This document shows positions 33,685-43,600 of a stretch of 64,000 nucleotides of DNA, piece by piece (position 1 is the stretch's first letter; the number at the start of each line of letters is the position of its first letter). Source of the stretch: CAYXDO01 sp964463485 (GTDB taxonomy: Bacteria; Myxococcota; Kuafuiibacteriia; Kuafuiibacteriales; Kuafuiibacteriaceae). Under the pieces are notes generated by a model. It searched no databases and was not told where the DNA came from. It saw only the letters and a program-made list of their open reading frames with translations. The position numbers and the translations under genes are program-made. The stretch covers positions 1-64,000 of the forward strand of contig CAYXDO010000043.1 of the NCBI GenBank assembly GCA_964463485.1, given 5' to 3'.

Positions 33685-34554
33685 CTACTTCACTCGACGT
33701 TTGCGCGTGCTCTTCCCGGGCCGAGCAACTCCGAGGAGCTCCTCCGTCGACGCGCAAGTGAATGACTTCGCAATCCACTGATCAAAGGTCTCGGGATCTC
33801 GCTCCGCTTCGATTCGCGCCAGCTGTGCCCGATTCACCTTCAAACCTCGACTCTTCAAGATCGAAACGAGCGCTCTCGACCCAGTTGCCAATCCAGTTGC
33901 CAATCCAGTCGACAATCCGTCCGCCCTGGCCGCGTCGATAGCCTCGAGCAGGACTGGATTGCGTTTGAGCAGCAGCGCACGGGCCATCGCGTCGTCAGCT
34001 CTCGCCGCGTCAAGGAGATCCGCGATGCGCAACGGGGCAGCAAGGATACGATCCACGATCTCCTCGGAGCTCGCGAATGCGAACCAACCGTCGTCGTCGC
34101 GCGACCATTCGAGCACTCGCTTTTCGTTGACGTCGATTGCGAAAACTCGCCGCACCCCCCGTCCAGTGAGGCCGCGGGCCTTGCGGGCAGCCCGCGCCGC
34201 GGTCTCAGAGCTCATGATTTCGAACGCCAACTCCTCGAGCGCCCGGTCCTCGGTTTCCGGATCGATACCCTCCGGGAAGACGCTCGCGTCCGGTGCGAAA
34301 TCACTGAACGCGGACGTGCGAGTCAGCATGTCGCAGGCGACGTCGTATCCCTCCGCGGCGCACGCCTCGAGCAACGCCGACAGTTTGCTGTGGAAGGAGC
34401 CATGCACGGGTCCGGCAGCGTTCACGTACAGGACCTCCCCATCGATGATTTCAAAGCGAGTATCCGGCATCACGAGCCGCTCGCTGACGCCGTACGATCG
34501 CGTGCTCGGCGGCAGCGGGACGTCCGCATCGGAGGTCTTCGACGCTCGTACCAT
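33685..34554 (-). CDS. Uma2-family (DUF820) protein, third paralogue
   Basis: 289 residues. The core matches the two proteins at 309 and 6588: RFEIIDGEVLYVNA, FAPDASVFPE, LAFEIMSSE, GVRRVFAIDV. After the core it has GLSTGLATGLATG, coded by 12-base repeats (AGTTGCCAATCC, 33880-33918), at the position where the other two have their GEKK-type repeat. A helical C-terminal part follows, ending in SKFTCASTEEL-type residues. It has a single ATG start and stands alone upstream of the polymerase. Activity is unproven in the family's uncharacterised members. Confidence 0.8.
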   Translation of the reverse strand: MVRASKTSDADVPLPPSTRSYGVSERLVMPDTRFEIIDGEVLYVNAAGPVHGSFHSKLSALLEACAAEGYDVACDMLTRTSAFSDFAPDASVFPEGIDPETEDRALEELAFEIMSSETAARAARKARGLTGRGVRRVFAIDVNEKRVLEWSRDDDGWFAFASSEEIVDRILAAPLRIADLLDAARADDAMARALLLKRNPVLLEAIDAARADGLSTGLATGLATGSRALVSILKSRGLKVNRAQLARIEAERDPETFDQWIAKSFTCASTEELLGVARPGKSTRKRRVK

Positions 34555-34636
34555 CCCGTGGAATCTAATCGATCGGATACGAATTGACGAGGTCCAAGGC
34601 CGAACCGCCGAACCGGCACCGTCTCATGACGATCGC

Positions 34637-36382
34637 TCAGGGACTGTCACTTCGCGCCTGGGACCAGACTTCCGGGCGAGTCGCCACGAGCCGGCCGAGG
34701 AAGTGCGCCTGCACCGCGGAGCCATAAGCCACGCAGAGCATCAGGACGACCGACAACCAGATCCCGTCTGACGCTGCGTCCATGCCCAGTCGCAACGCCG
34801 TGTTCCCCGGCCCGAGAAACACGACCATCAATACGCCCCGGGGGTCGAAACCCAGCGCCCCGAGTAGCAGCGCGGGCCCTAACCCAATCAAGGCTCCCAC
34901 CACGACGGCTACGACGTACCCAGCTCTGGCGCCCGTCGCAAGCTTGGCTACCGTCAGAGGATTCAGCAAATCAATGACTTCGCCGGTGAGCACGGGCGCC
35001 GCCAGCGCGCCCGGCCAGAATGCGATCGCGACCAACAGCGACAGGATCAGCAGGAAGAATCGGCCGCCCATCGGCATGCCCAGCTTCGCCAGCAGCTCGA
35101 ACCGGCCGAGCTCCTCGAAAGACTCCCTCTCCTTCTCCAACCGCTCGACCTGCACCCACGCCGCTTCGGGTTCGACAGGCTCCGGATCGCCGCGTTTGTA
35201 CCCTGGTGGCATCGTCATCAGATACCTATCGCCTGGGTACACTTTCACAAACCCACCGCCGATTCTTTCCGCGATCACCGGATCCGTCCCGGTGACGCGA
35301 CCCACCGACCCGTTCGGGAGCTTGAAAGACTCCTGGCCGTCGAAGTATTGGTGCTTGCTCCGGAAGCCCTTTCCGCTCTCTTCCTTCAGCGCGACGAGCT
35401 GCTGCTCGATCTGAGTCGACCGACCGGCTTTCGCCTCCTCCGCGAGGGAACCAATCACGGTGAATGGAATTCCGAGCAACAAGATGACGAGCGTCAAGAG
35501 CGCAAAGCCGGGCATGACCAAGTCTCTCGTCCAGTCATCCACGTGAACGGTGGAGATCGGCGCCCTCGTCAATCCGCTCTTGAAGCTGGTGGCCGAGTAG
35601 GCGGTGATGAGTCCGACGAAGGCAAGCTTGATTCCGAGACCCATATAGTCTCCGAGCACGATCCCAAGCCCGATCAGCGCGCCGAAGAGCAAGATCCAAG
35701 TCGACGCCCAGCCGCGAGCCGGGGCAGCGAGGGAGCCGAGCAGCACCTCCAGGAGTGGCGGGCGCTCCTCCGGAGTCTGCTCGACCTCCGCCGGCATCGG
35801 GATCGCGCCGGCTCGCTGCGGAGGCAGTCGGAGCGGTGACTGAGCCGAAGGCTCGGGAGAGGGTTCGAAATGGGCCGGACCCTGACTCGATCGACTCATC
35901 ACGGTCGGTCGGGCGCCCGGGAGTAAGGGGCGACGCCGTGCGGTCGAGCTCGTCGACCGGGGCATGGGTCGAGAGACCTCTGGGCCCGGTCCGGCCATCG
36001 GCGCGGCAGCTGCGGCAGGTGCGCCGGGAACCGGGATCGGATGGGTTCCAGAGGCCCTCGAGGCCACACGCGGGTGAGCACCGGAGGCGTTTGGCGACGG
36101 ATTCGGAACAGGGTGGGCTCCAGAGCTTGCTCGTGGTTCGGCGTTCGACGGGAGCGCCTGAGTCCCAGAAGCGCTCGGCCGATGAGTTGGCGTCGGAACG
36201 ACCCCGCGTCCCGGGTTGGATGCAGCTCGGATCGCGGCCTTCGAGGTGGAGCTCGCTCGGAAGATCGGGAGCGGCCCGCCTTGATCCACCGGCTGGCGAT
36301 CGTCCTTGGACAGCGGTCGATTACACGCCAGACACTCGTCACCGTCCGGCTGCACGAACTCACACGACGGGCAGCGAATCAT
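34637..36382 (-). CDS. Zinc-ribbon membrane protein, unknown function
   Basis: About 581 residues from ATG 36382, which has AAAGG upstream. The first residues form a zinc ribbon (CPSCEFVQPDGDECLAC). A long Pro/Ser/Ala-rich disordered stretch (~35-215) follows, then membrane helices near 230-262, 295-320, 445-470, 490-515 and 540-560, flanking a soluble domain (~325-440) with a SH3-like look (GRVTGTDPVIAERIGGGFVKVYPGDRY). No enzyme motif recognised. It lies 32 bases after the end of the upstream protein and may be co-transcribed with it. Confidence 0.65.
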   Translation of the reverse strand: MIRCPSCEFVQPDGDECLACNRPLSKDDRQPVDQGGPLPIFRASSTSKAAIRAASNPGRGVVPTPTHRPSASGTQALPSNAEPRASSGAHPVPNPSPNASGAHPRVASRASGTHPIPVPGAPAAAAAPMAGPGPEVSRPMPRSTSSTARRRPLLPGARPTVMSRSSQGPAHFEPSPEPSAQSPLRLPPQRAGAIPMPAEVEQTPEERPPLLEVLLGSLAAPARGWASTWILLFGALIGLGIVLGDYMGLGIKLAFVGLITAYSATSFKSGLTRAPISTVHVDDWTRDLVMPGFALLTLVILLLGIPFTVIGSLAEEAKAGRSTQIEQQLVALKEESGKGFRSKHQYFDGQESFKLPNGSVGRVTGTDPVIAERIGGGFVKVYPGDRYLMTMPPGYKRGDPEPVEPEAAWVQVERLEKERESFEELGRFELLAKLGMPMGGRFFLLILSLLVAIAFWPGALAAPVLTGEVIDLLNPLTVAKLATGARAGYVVAVVVGALIGLGPALLLGALGFDPRGVLMVVFLGPGNTALRLGMDAASDGIWLSVVLMLCVAYGSAVQAHFLGRLVATRPEVWSQARSDSP

Positions 36383-36414
36383 GATCGCCTTTGGACCTTG
36401 CACCCCCATGACTT

Positions 36415-37848
36415 CTAGCTCACTCGTCTCGCCAGCGTGAGTCCACTTCGTTCCATCATCTCACGCTCCTTGTAGACGAAGACTTCTCTCGGGCCGAGCC
36501 ACCCGAGCTCACCTCCCTCGAGATCGTGAAAATCCGAGAAGACGATGTGATTGCCTTCGACGAATCCCCCGAGCTGGATGGTCTTGGCTTTGGCCAACCA
36601 AGTCATCTTGCCTTCGAACGTCGAACCGTCGACTCTTTCGATGTCCAGCCTGTATTGATTCTCGATGTACGAGGGATCGTGCTTGCCGGCCCAGGTACCC
36701 GTCGCGAGACGGTAGCCCGCGTCGAAGCTCCAGAGCGAATAACGCTCTGGGGATCGATCGAACCGCATGGTCTGGAGCACGATGTCGAGGGCCTTCGAGC
36801 TCTTCTGAACCGCCCTCAGTTTGGAGAGCGCCTCCCGATAGATTTGTTCTCTCGAAGCCTTCGTCGCCCTCAGCCGCTCGAGCTCGTCGAGTGGATCTTT
36901 GAGGAAGGTCCAAGCAGCGCCGGCGGCGACCACGGCGGCGGCCGCACCGGCGCCAATCAGGACCTTGCGGCGTGACTCGGGGCCGAGCGTCGTAGGTTCG
37001 GAGATGCCGTCGAGACGGTGCATTTGCTCAGAGAGTGCGGCGGCCGGCGGTTGAGTGTTCGTAACGGCGGCGGGTGATGACTTCGAGAGCTCCGGCACCA
37101 GAATTCTCATCATGCAGGCGAGGTCGGCGATCTCGAGTTGGCTCGAGTGACCGTCACCGAGGAGCTTCAAGCCGGCGGGGAGCACGCGCTTTTCGAGCAG
37201 GGTCGCGTCGATCGGAGCGCGAAGCGCCGCGGCGATGGATGCCACCGCTTTGTCGAACGAATCGAAGACCGTGCGCCCCGCAGGTAGGTTCGAGGCCAGG
37301 CGGGCCCAAAGTACGATCGGCTCGCCGCCCCCGCTGCGGTAAATCGCCAGGAACTGATCGTCGATGGTCTTCTGGTCGGTACCCACGTCGACGGAGGTCG
37401 AGCGAATTTGCGATCCAACGGCAGGTGAGGTCTTGCTGACTTTCAAGTCGGCGCGGGTCGCGGTTCGGTAAATGCGATCCTGGCGGCCGCGATAAAGGGC
37501 CGCCACTTCGCCCGGCCTGACTTCGATCGGAGCGAGGCCCTTGGCGCGAAAGGTCGCTCCGCCCGAGGTCAGGTCGAAGGACGTCGCGAGGTATCGGGTC
37601 TCACGAGCGGCCTCGAGCGCCTCCTCGGAAACGACCGCCGCCGCGATGCCGAGGGCGCACACCGCCGAGGCGACTTCTTCGGCGCGCTGCTCGTCGGCCA
37701 TTTGCACCAGTGGGCAGGGCAGACCGGGTGTGGAGAGGGCTTGCCGGGCGTCGAACGCGGACATCCCGGCGAGCGGAGCCACCGTGTCGAGCTCGGTCGA
37801 GCTCAGGGCCTTCCTCGGAAATGTTATGACGTGAAATCTCGCTGCCAT
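36415..37848 (-). CDS. Unknown protein with one transmembrane helix
   Basis: 477 residues. The N-terminal ~100 residues look like a small alpha/beta domain (HVITFPRKALSS..., then AVCALGIAAAVVSEEALEAARE), followed by a middle segment with LKVSKTSP. A transmembrane helix is at ~300-318 (VLIGAGAAAAVVAAGAAWTFL). The C-terminal part has a coiled-coil-like helix (DELERLRATKASREQIY) and a beta-rich segment. No family recognised. It sits 32 bases before the zinc-ribbon membrane protein in the same direction. Confidence 0.6.
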   Translation of the reverse strand: MAARFHVITFPRKALSSTELDTVAPLAGMSAFDARQALSTPGLPCPLVQMADEQRAEEVASAVCALGIAAAVVSEEALEAARETRYLATSFDLTSGGATFRAKGLAPIEVRPGEVAALYRGRQDRIYRTATRADLKVSKTSPAVGSQIRSTSVDVGTDQKTIDDQFLAIYRSGGGEPIVLWARLASNLPAGRTVFDSFDKAVASIAAALRAPIDATLLEKRVLPAGLKLLGDGHSSQLEIADLACMMRILVPELSKSSPAAVTNTQPPAAALSEQMHRLDGISEPTTLGPESRRKVLIGAGAAAAVVAAGAAWTFLKDPLDELERLRATKASREQIYREALSKLRAVQKSSKALDIVLQTMRFDRSPERYSLWSFDAGYRLATGTWAGKHDPSYIENQYRLDIERVDGSTFEGKMTWLAKAKTIQLGGFVEGNHIVFSDFHDLEGGELGWLGPREVFVYKEREMMERSGLTLARRVS

Positions 37849-37955
37849 GCCTTACCCGTCCATGCCTCGGCGAGGCACTCTGCACGATCGCCGACTTCGA
37901 GGGAAGACCTCAGCGCGGCGGTCCCCTGCAATTCATTCGCGCTCCGTCCTCGAAC

Positions 37956-39008
37956 TCAGCCAGGAGACTGCCGAGCGTCGAGCTTCGGGATTCGAATCGC
38001 CGGCCCTGGCCTGATCTCGAACCGGTCGAGCTCCTCGAGAATCTCTCCATCCAGCACCGGTCGAAACCTCTCGCCCCTTTCGACCGTGGCCATGATCGAC
38101 CGGGCCGCTCCGTCGTACAGACAACTCCCGACGACCTTCCGACCCAGCATGATTTTCGGCACGTTTCTAACGATCTCGAGATCGGAGACCTCACCAATCA
38201 TCGCGTGAAGGACTCCGTTCTCGGCCTTTCCGAAGACCTTGACGACGTCTCCGAGATTCACCGGAAACGCGCCGACGTGAAATGCCGTGAGACGTCGATA
38301 CGGAAGAGTTTGGCCGTCGATCCTGACTTCCGCCTCGACGATGGCGCGCATCCCTTCGCCGTATTCGATCCACGACCTCGGCGCCCACCTGGTCACGGGC
38401 GTGTTCGAAAGCAAGAGCGAGCTGCCGCCCTTGGCGATGATCTTGGCGATCGCTCGACTGCCACGTTTCACGCCGACTTCGTAATACCTCTTGAAGAACC
38501 CGTTGCCGATCCCGGCCATCGCTGCGGCGAAGCCGATCTTTTGGACTCTGTGGATCTCTCCGCCGGGAGTGTCCCGTTCGCCAATCAGCATGAGGCTCGG
38601 GACGTCGACGTAGTCTGGACTCCTATGGCGCTCTAAGCCCGCCACGAGGTGAGTCAGGATATCTTCGGCCCGCCCCTTGAGTCCGGCGTGCCGAGCCACG
38701 AAGTCGATCGTACCTCCATTGGCGGGCACGGCCGCGGGCACTGCTTCCAGGATCGACGTGCCATGACGCTCGATCGCTACGTTCAAAAGCCAGTGCAGGC
38801 TCCCGTCCCCTCCATCGGTGACCCAGTATTTCACACCCGAGCTCAGAAACTCTTCGACGACTGGCGCGATCTCGTCGACGCTCTGGGTCTCGCGGACGAT
38901 CCCGAGCCTGCCCACGATCTTCTGAAGCGTGGCGCGACGGTCTCGCTGGCCCTGGTTCTTCTTCGAGTTCGGGTTGGTGATCACGCCGATCTTGGGCGAA
39001 GCATGCAC
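37956..39008 (-). CDS. Diacylglycerol/sphingosine kinase-like protein
   Basis: 350 residues from a GTG start. KIGVITNPNSKKN at the N-terminus and TDGGDGSLHWLLN (the GGDG phosphate-loop motif) place it in the DAGK/LCB5 lipid kinase superfamily, which phosphorylates diacylglycerol or related lipids with ATP. It has AVPANGGTIDFVAR next to the active site. It resembles bacterial YegS-like proteins in size and order, though its exact lipid is not known. No close operon partner; the next gene, thioredoxin, is on the other strand. Confidence 0.8.
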   Translation of the reverse strand: MHASPKIGVITNPNSKKNQGQRDRRATLQKIVGRLGIVRETQSVDEIAPVVEEFLSSGVKYWVTDGGDGSLHWLLNVAIERHGTSILEAVPAAVPANGGTIDFVARHAGLKGRAEDILTHLVAGLERHRSPDYVDVPSLMLIGERDTPGGEIHRVQKIGFAAAMAGIGNGFFKRYYEVGVKRGSRAIAKIIAKGGSSLLLSNTPVTRWAPRSWIEYGEGMRAIVEAEVRIDGQTLPYRRLTAFHVGAFPVNLGDVVKVFGKAENGVLHAMIGEVSDLEIVRNVPKIMLGRKVVGSCLYDGAARSIMATVERGERFRPVLDGEILEELDRFEIRPGPAIRIPKLDARQSPG

Positions 39009-39242
39009 GGGTCATCGCCCCTAGATCGGGTGAGCGAGGAAAGTCCAGCGGTCGACCGGCGGGCTGAGTAGCACGTCCTCAGAAGTTCGGCTCTGGGCTC
39101 TCTGTGGTTTCTCTGACGGCTCCTGAGTTGCGCGCTCGAGTCGTACGAGTCTCCAGCCGCAGATGCGCCTGCGCGGGGACCTGCCCCTCGCAAGCTTTTT
39201 CTGATGCGAATCCTTTTCACTTCAGGCTGGCTCTAGATCGAC
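39009..39242. other. Gene-free stretch between divergent genes
   Basis: 234 bases between the DAGK-like gene and thioredoxin. No protein gene. GAGGAAAGTCC at 39036-39046 resembles a short motif of RNase P RNA, but the space is too small for that RNA. A long 5' leader for thioredoxin or a small RNA is possible. Confidence 0.4.
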
Positions 39243-39617
39243 GTGGCAACGATTGCGATCACCCAGAACAATTTCGAAGAGAACGTGGAGAAGCAGGGCA
39301 TCCTGGTCCTCGACTGGTGGGCGAGTTGGTGTGCTCCGTGCCGGGCCTTCGCTCCGATCTTCGAGCGAGCGTCGAACAAACACGCCGACATCACGTGGGG
39401 CAAGGTCGACACCGACGCGGAGCAGCAGCTCGCCGGGGCGTTTCAAATTCGTTCGATTCCGACTCTGATGATTTTTCGAGATGGCATCTTGCTGTTCGAG
39501 CAGCCTGGGATGCTGCCGGAGTCGGCGCTGGACCGGTTGGTGCAGGAAGTGCGTGGCCTCGACATGGACGACGTTCGAAAGAAAGCGGCCGAACACGAAG
39601 GCCATGCGCACGCCTGA
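39243..39617 (+). CDS. Thioredoxin
   Basis: 124 residues from a GTG start. WWASWCAPCRAF holds the redox WCXXC active site, with the cis-Pro in IRSIPTLMIF. Size is slightly longer than standard thioredoxin because of a His-rich C-terminal tail (AAEHEGHAHA), which may bind metal. It is a general disulfide reductase in the cytoplasm. It is monocistronic here, with the EAL gene about 110 bases downstream. Confidence 0.92.
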   Translation: MATIAITQNNFEENVEKQGILVLDWWASWCAPCRAFAPIFERASNKHADITWGKVDTDAEQQLAGAFQIRSIPTLMIFRDGILLFEQPGMLPESALDRLVQEVRGLDMDDVRKKAAEHEGHAHA

Positions 39618-39729
39618 GTCGTAGACACTGACGCAGCGCGGCGCGGCCAACCGACGGATTGTCCAGGCGTCGGGAACTCAGCCCATCCTGGGAACCGCGT
39701 CTTATCGTCCGAGCGTCCTATCGGTTATC

Positions 39730-40512
39730 TTGGGCAAGGTGGTGTCCGCCGTCGCGTTGGCTCAGCGGCTCGCTCCGGAGGTCCGGATCTACGAGGCCCT
39801 CGTGAGCTTCGGCGAGCTTCGGGTCGTCTTCCAGCCGCTCCTCGATTTCCGCACCGGCGACGTGTTTGCGTACGAGGCCTTGGTCCGGACGGTGGATCCT
39901 GTGATCGCGCCGACAACACTTTTTGCGGAGGCCGTCGATCGGCAGTGCGCGGGGCTTCTCGGGCGTGCGATTCGGGCCCTCGCAGTGACGGAGTGCGCGG
40001 GCTGGCCGCTCTTCTTGAACGTGCACCCCAACGAGCTCGAGGAAGGGTGGCTTCTCGCGGAAGACGACCCGATCTACGCGCACGACGCGCCGGTGTTTCT
40101 CGAGATCACCGAATCGGTGCCGTTATCGCGGATGAACGGAGGGCTCGGGACGTTGGCGGAGCTTCGGGCGCGGGGCGTTCATCTGGCGGTCGACGATCTC
40201 GGCGCGGGCTACTCGAATCTTCGATACATCGCGGACCTTGCGCCAGAGGTCGTGAAGCTCGACCGGGAGCTCGTGAAGAACCTGTCGGAGGACGCGCGGC
40301 TGCGGAAGCTCGTTGGGTCGATCGTACATCTCTGCATGGATCTGGGCGCGGAGGTAGTCGCCGAAGGAATCGAGACGCGGGGTGAGCTTCGGGCGGTGCG
40401 AGACACCGGCGTTCATTACGGACAAGGCTATTTGATTGGCCGGCCGGCGCGTCCGCCGCCGCCGTTGTCGCCCGACGGTCGAATCACGATCGTCCCTCCG
40501 CCTCGTCCGTGA
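39730..40512 (+). CDS. EAL-domain cyclic-di-GMP phosphodiesterase-like protein
   Basis: 260 residues from TTG 39730; GTG 39739 or 39742 are alternatives. The EAL domain fills most of it: AYEALVR, FLNVHPNEL, FLEITES, VDDLGAGYSNL, VVKLDRE, VAEGIET and GQGYLIG. The E, N, E, DD, K, E and Q residues used for metal and cyclic-di-GMP binding are present, so activity is plausible. A Pro-rich short tail follows. There is no membrane or sensor part. It lies 113 bases upstream of the large kinase gene and may share regulation, with an intervening tandem repeat. Confidence 0.85.
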   Translation: MGKVVSAVALAQRLAPEVRIYEALVSFGELRVVFQPLLDFRTGDVFAYEALVRTVDPVIAPTTLFAEAVDRQCAGLLGRAIRALAVTECAGWPLFLNVHPNELEEGWLLAEDDPIYAHDAPVFLEITESVPLSRMNGGLGTLAELRARGVHLAVDDLGAGYSNLRYIADLAPEVVKLDRELVKNLSEDARLRKLVGSIVHLCMDLGAEVVAEGIETRGELRAVRDTGVHYGQGYLIGRPARPPPPLSPDGRITIVPPPRP

Positions 40513-40580
40513 GCCTCGTCCGTGAGCCTCGTCCGTGAGCCTCGTCCGTAAGCCTCGTCCGTGAGCCTGGTCCGTCCGTG
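40500..40580. repeat. 13-base tandem repeat after the EAL gene
   Basis: Five near-perfect copies of GCCTCGTCCGTGA (40500-40564, one with TAA for TGA) and a sixth degraded copy. The first copy includes the stop codon of the EAL gene. Confidence 0.9.
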
Positions 40581-40625
40581 AGGCCTCGATCGATCGCGCC
40601 CGCGCGCGTGTAGACTCAGCCGAAG

Positions 40626-43600
40626 GTGGCGGCGGTTCTCGGATCCTTTCGGCTCGCCGAGCCGGTTGGTCGCGGTGGAATGGCGACCGTCTATCGAGCC
40701 GCGCACGTGGGGCACGAGGCCGTGCCGGCGGCGGTCAAGGTGATCACGGCGGCGTACGCTGGAGATCCGCGGTTCGTTGCGTCTCTCGAGAATGAGGTGC
40801 GCGCGGTCGCTCGCCTCGACCACTCGGGGATCGTTCGCGTGTTCGACTACGGGAAGGTGGACGAGGAGGCGGCGGCGGCGAGCAGCGGAGCGTTGGCGGC
40901 GGGGAGCCCGTACCTCGTGATGGAGCTCGCGAGCGGCGGGACGCTCGCGCGGGCGCGGCGTCCGCTGAGCTTTGGTGAGCTCTATCCGGTGTTGCGTTTC
41001 TTGCTCGGCGCGTTGGGGCACGCGCATGCGCGCGGCGTGATCCATCGCGACCTCAAGCCGGACAACGTGTTGATCGCGACGGCGAGCGACCTTCGGCCTG
41101 GCATGAAGCTCACGGACTTTGGGATCTCCAAAGCCCAAGAGCAGGAATCGGGGGACGCCGGAGGTGGGACGCCAGCGTTCATGGCGCCGGAGCAGTTTTT
41201 TGGGCGCAAGGCCGACGCGGGTCCGTGGACCGATTTGTACGCGCTCGGTTGTGTGAGCTACCTGCTCTCAGTCGGGAGGCTTCCGTTCAGCGGCACTCCG
41301 GTGCAGTTGGCGCTGGCCCACACGGCCGAGGAAGCGCCGCGGTTGACGCTCGGAGACGACTATCCGGCGGACTTCGAGGACTGGGTCAGATGCTCGATGG
41401 AGAAGGAGCCGCGGGCCCGCTTTCAACGCGCGGCCGACGCGGCGCAGGAGCTTCAAGCGATCGCACGTCGAAGGCGAAGGCAGCGAGCGTCCTTTCGTCC
41501 GAGTGAGGGTGCTCGAAACAGTGACATCGAGGTCGCGCTCTCACCTTCAGGTCTGCTCGACTTGCTCGGGGAAGAGAAGACCGTGTTGGCCACCGGCAAC
41601 CGCGTGATCGTGATTGGAAGCTCCACTCACCTCGAGACGCTGCCGGCCTCGGCCGACGTGTCTGCCGTCGAGCGATGGCGGGAGCTCCTGTCTCGGCCTC
41701 GTGTGTGGCCGCAGCGAGGTGTCGCGGCGGCGCGCGCTCCGATCCCTGCTTCGTGGCGAGCGTTGGACACCAGGGAACGACGATTCGACCTTGCCGGCGT
41801 CGGACTCGGCCTGTTCGGGCTGCGCGAGGTGCCGCTCGTCGGTCGCGACGATGCGCGCGACGTATTGTGGGAGAAGCTCGTGAGCGCGACCGCGGGAGGT
41901 GGCCCCGAGCTCGTGCTCATCCGGGCGGATCCTGGCCAAGGCAAGACGAGGCTCGCCGAGTGGCTCTTGACGACGGCCCACGAGATCGGTGCGGGCACCA
42001 ACCTTCGCGCTACACACGCAGAGACCGCGTCGCCGATGGACGGTCTGCCGAGGATGCTTGGCCGGCACTTGTCCGTGGTCGGGCTGCCTCCCCCCGAGAC
42101 CGCGCTGCGCGTAGAGGATTGGCTGCGCGCTCGAGGTCAGGAGGATCGCCAAGAGGCCCTGGCGCTCGCGGAGCTCATCTCGCCTTCAGCGACGAAACAC
42201 GTCCGGTTTCACGACGCGCGGGAGCGCTATCGCTTGGTCGATCGGGTGATCGACCTGGAAGCGCGAGAGCGTTCGGTCATCGTGTTCATCGACGACGTTC
42301 AGTGGGGATCCGATGCGCTGGGTTATGTACAGCACGCGCTTGGGCGAGAAGGAACCCCACGGAATCTCCTCTTCGTGCTCGGCGCGAGGACCGACCTCTC
42401 TTCGAGGCCCACCGAGGCTTCGTTGTTGTCCAAACTATCCACCGCTGAGCGTGTCCGGGAGCTGCCGCTCGCTCCTCTGAGCGAACAGCAAGGGCGAAGG
42501 CTCGTCGAGGAGCTCCTCGGGCTCGAGGCTGAGCTCGCGCGCAAAGTCGTGGAGCGCGCCGGCGGCAATCCGATGTTCGCGGTCCAGCTCGTCGGCGACT
42601 GGGTGCAGCGTGGCGTGCTCACGCCGAGCGCCCACGGTTGGTCCCTGGCCCGGCCCGCCGAGCTCGACGTACCCGACGATGTGTACCAGCTGTGGTCCGC
42701 TCGACTCGCTCCGGTCGTGCGTGGACACCCGGAGAACCTTCGCGCCCTAGCGTTTGCGGCCGTGCTCGGTCGCGACGTCATCGACGCCGAGTGGCGTGAC
42801 GTGCTGGCCGCTTCGGGCGAGCCTCTGCCCTCGGCGTCGCTGCTCGATGGGCTCCTGCGTGAAGATCTCGCGCGTCGGATCGAAGGCGGTTGGTCATTCG
42901 TCCACGTGCTCCTGCGCGAGTCGATCGTACGAGCGGCCAAGAGATCGAACAAGTTCGAGGAGATCTCACGACGCTCTGGCGAGGCGCTCGTCGCTCGCGC
43001 AAGAGAGGGCGATCGCGTCGCCGAGCGCGCAGGACGGCACCTCTATGATGGGCACGCCTACACCGCCGCGAGCGAGTGGCTGCTCGCGGGCGCACGAGAA
43101 CGCTGGTACCTATCCGACTATCCCGCGGTCACCGAGATCCTCGATCTGCGAGATCTCGCGCTCACGCGGGGAGGGTTCGACGAGAGCAGCCTGCGCTTCG
43201 TCGACGGGTGGCTCCTGCGCGCAGAGGTCAGCATCCGGACCGACGCCATGGATCGCGGGATCGCTTGGGCCGAGAAAGTGGAACGCACGTGCCACCTCGC
43301 GGGCGAACGACGGCAACTGGCAGAAGCGAGGCGCCTACTGGCAGTAGCGGAGTACATGAGGGGAGAGTTCGCGACGGCGAAGGAGCGATATACCCGAGCG
43401 CTCGCCACGTTCACGGACGTCGGTGACGTGATCGGCGCGGAGCGATGCAGAATCGGCCTCGGCGACGTCGCCTATCGCCTCGGAGATCTCGACGAAGCCG
43501 GACGATTGTACGGCGCAGCCCTCGGACCGCTCGAGAGGGTCGGCGCCATCGAATACGTCGCCGACGCATTGTACGGGACGGGCTACGTGGCGATGTGGCG

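Noticed and set aside
39009..39242. RNase P RNA or 6S RNA
   Set aside because: A GAGGAAAGTCC match alone is too little, and the space is too short for RNase P RNA.
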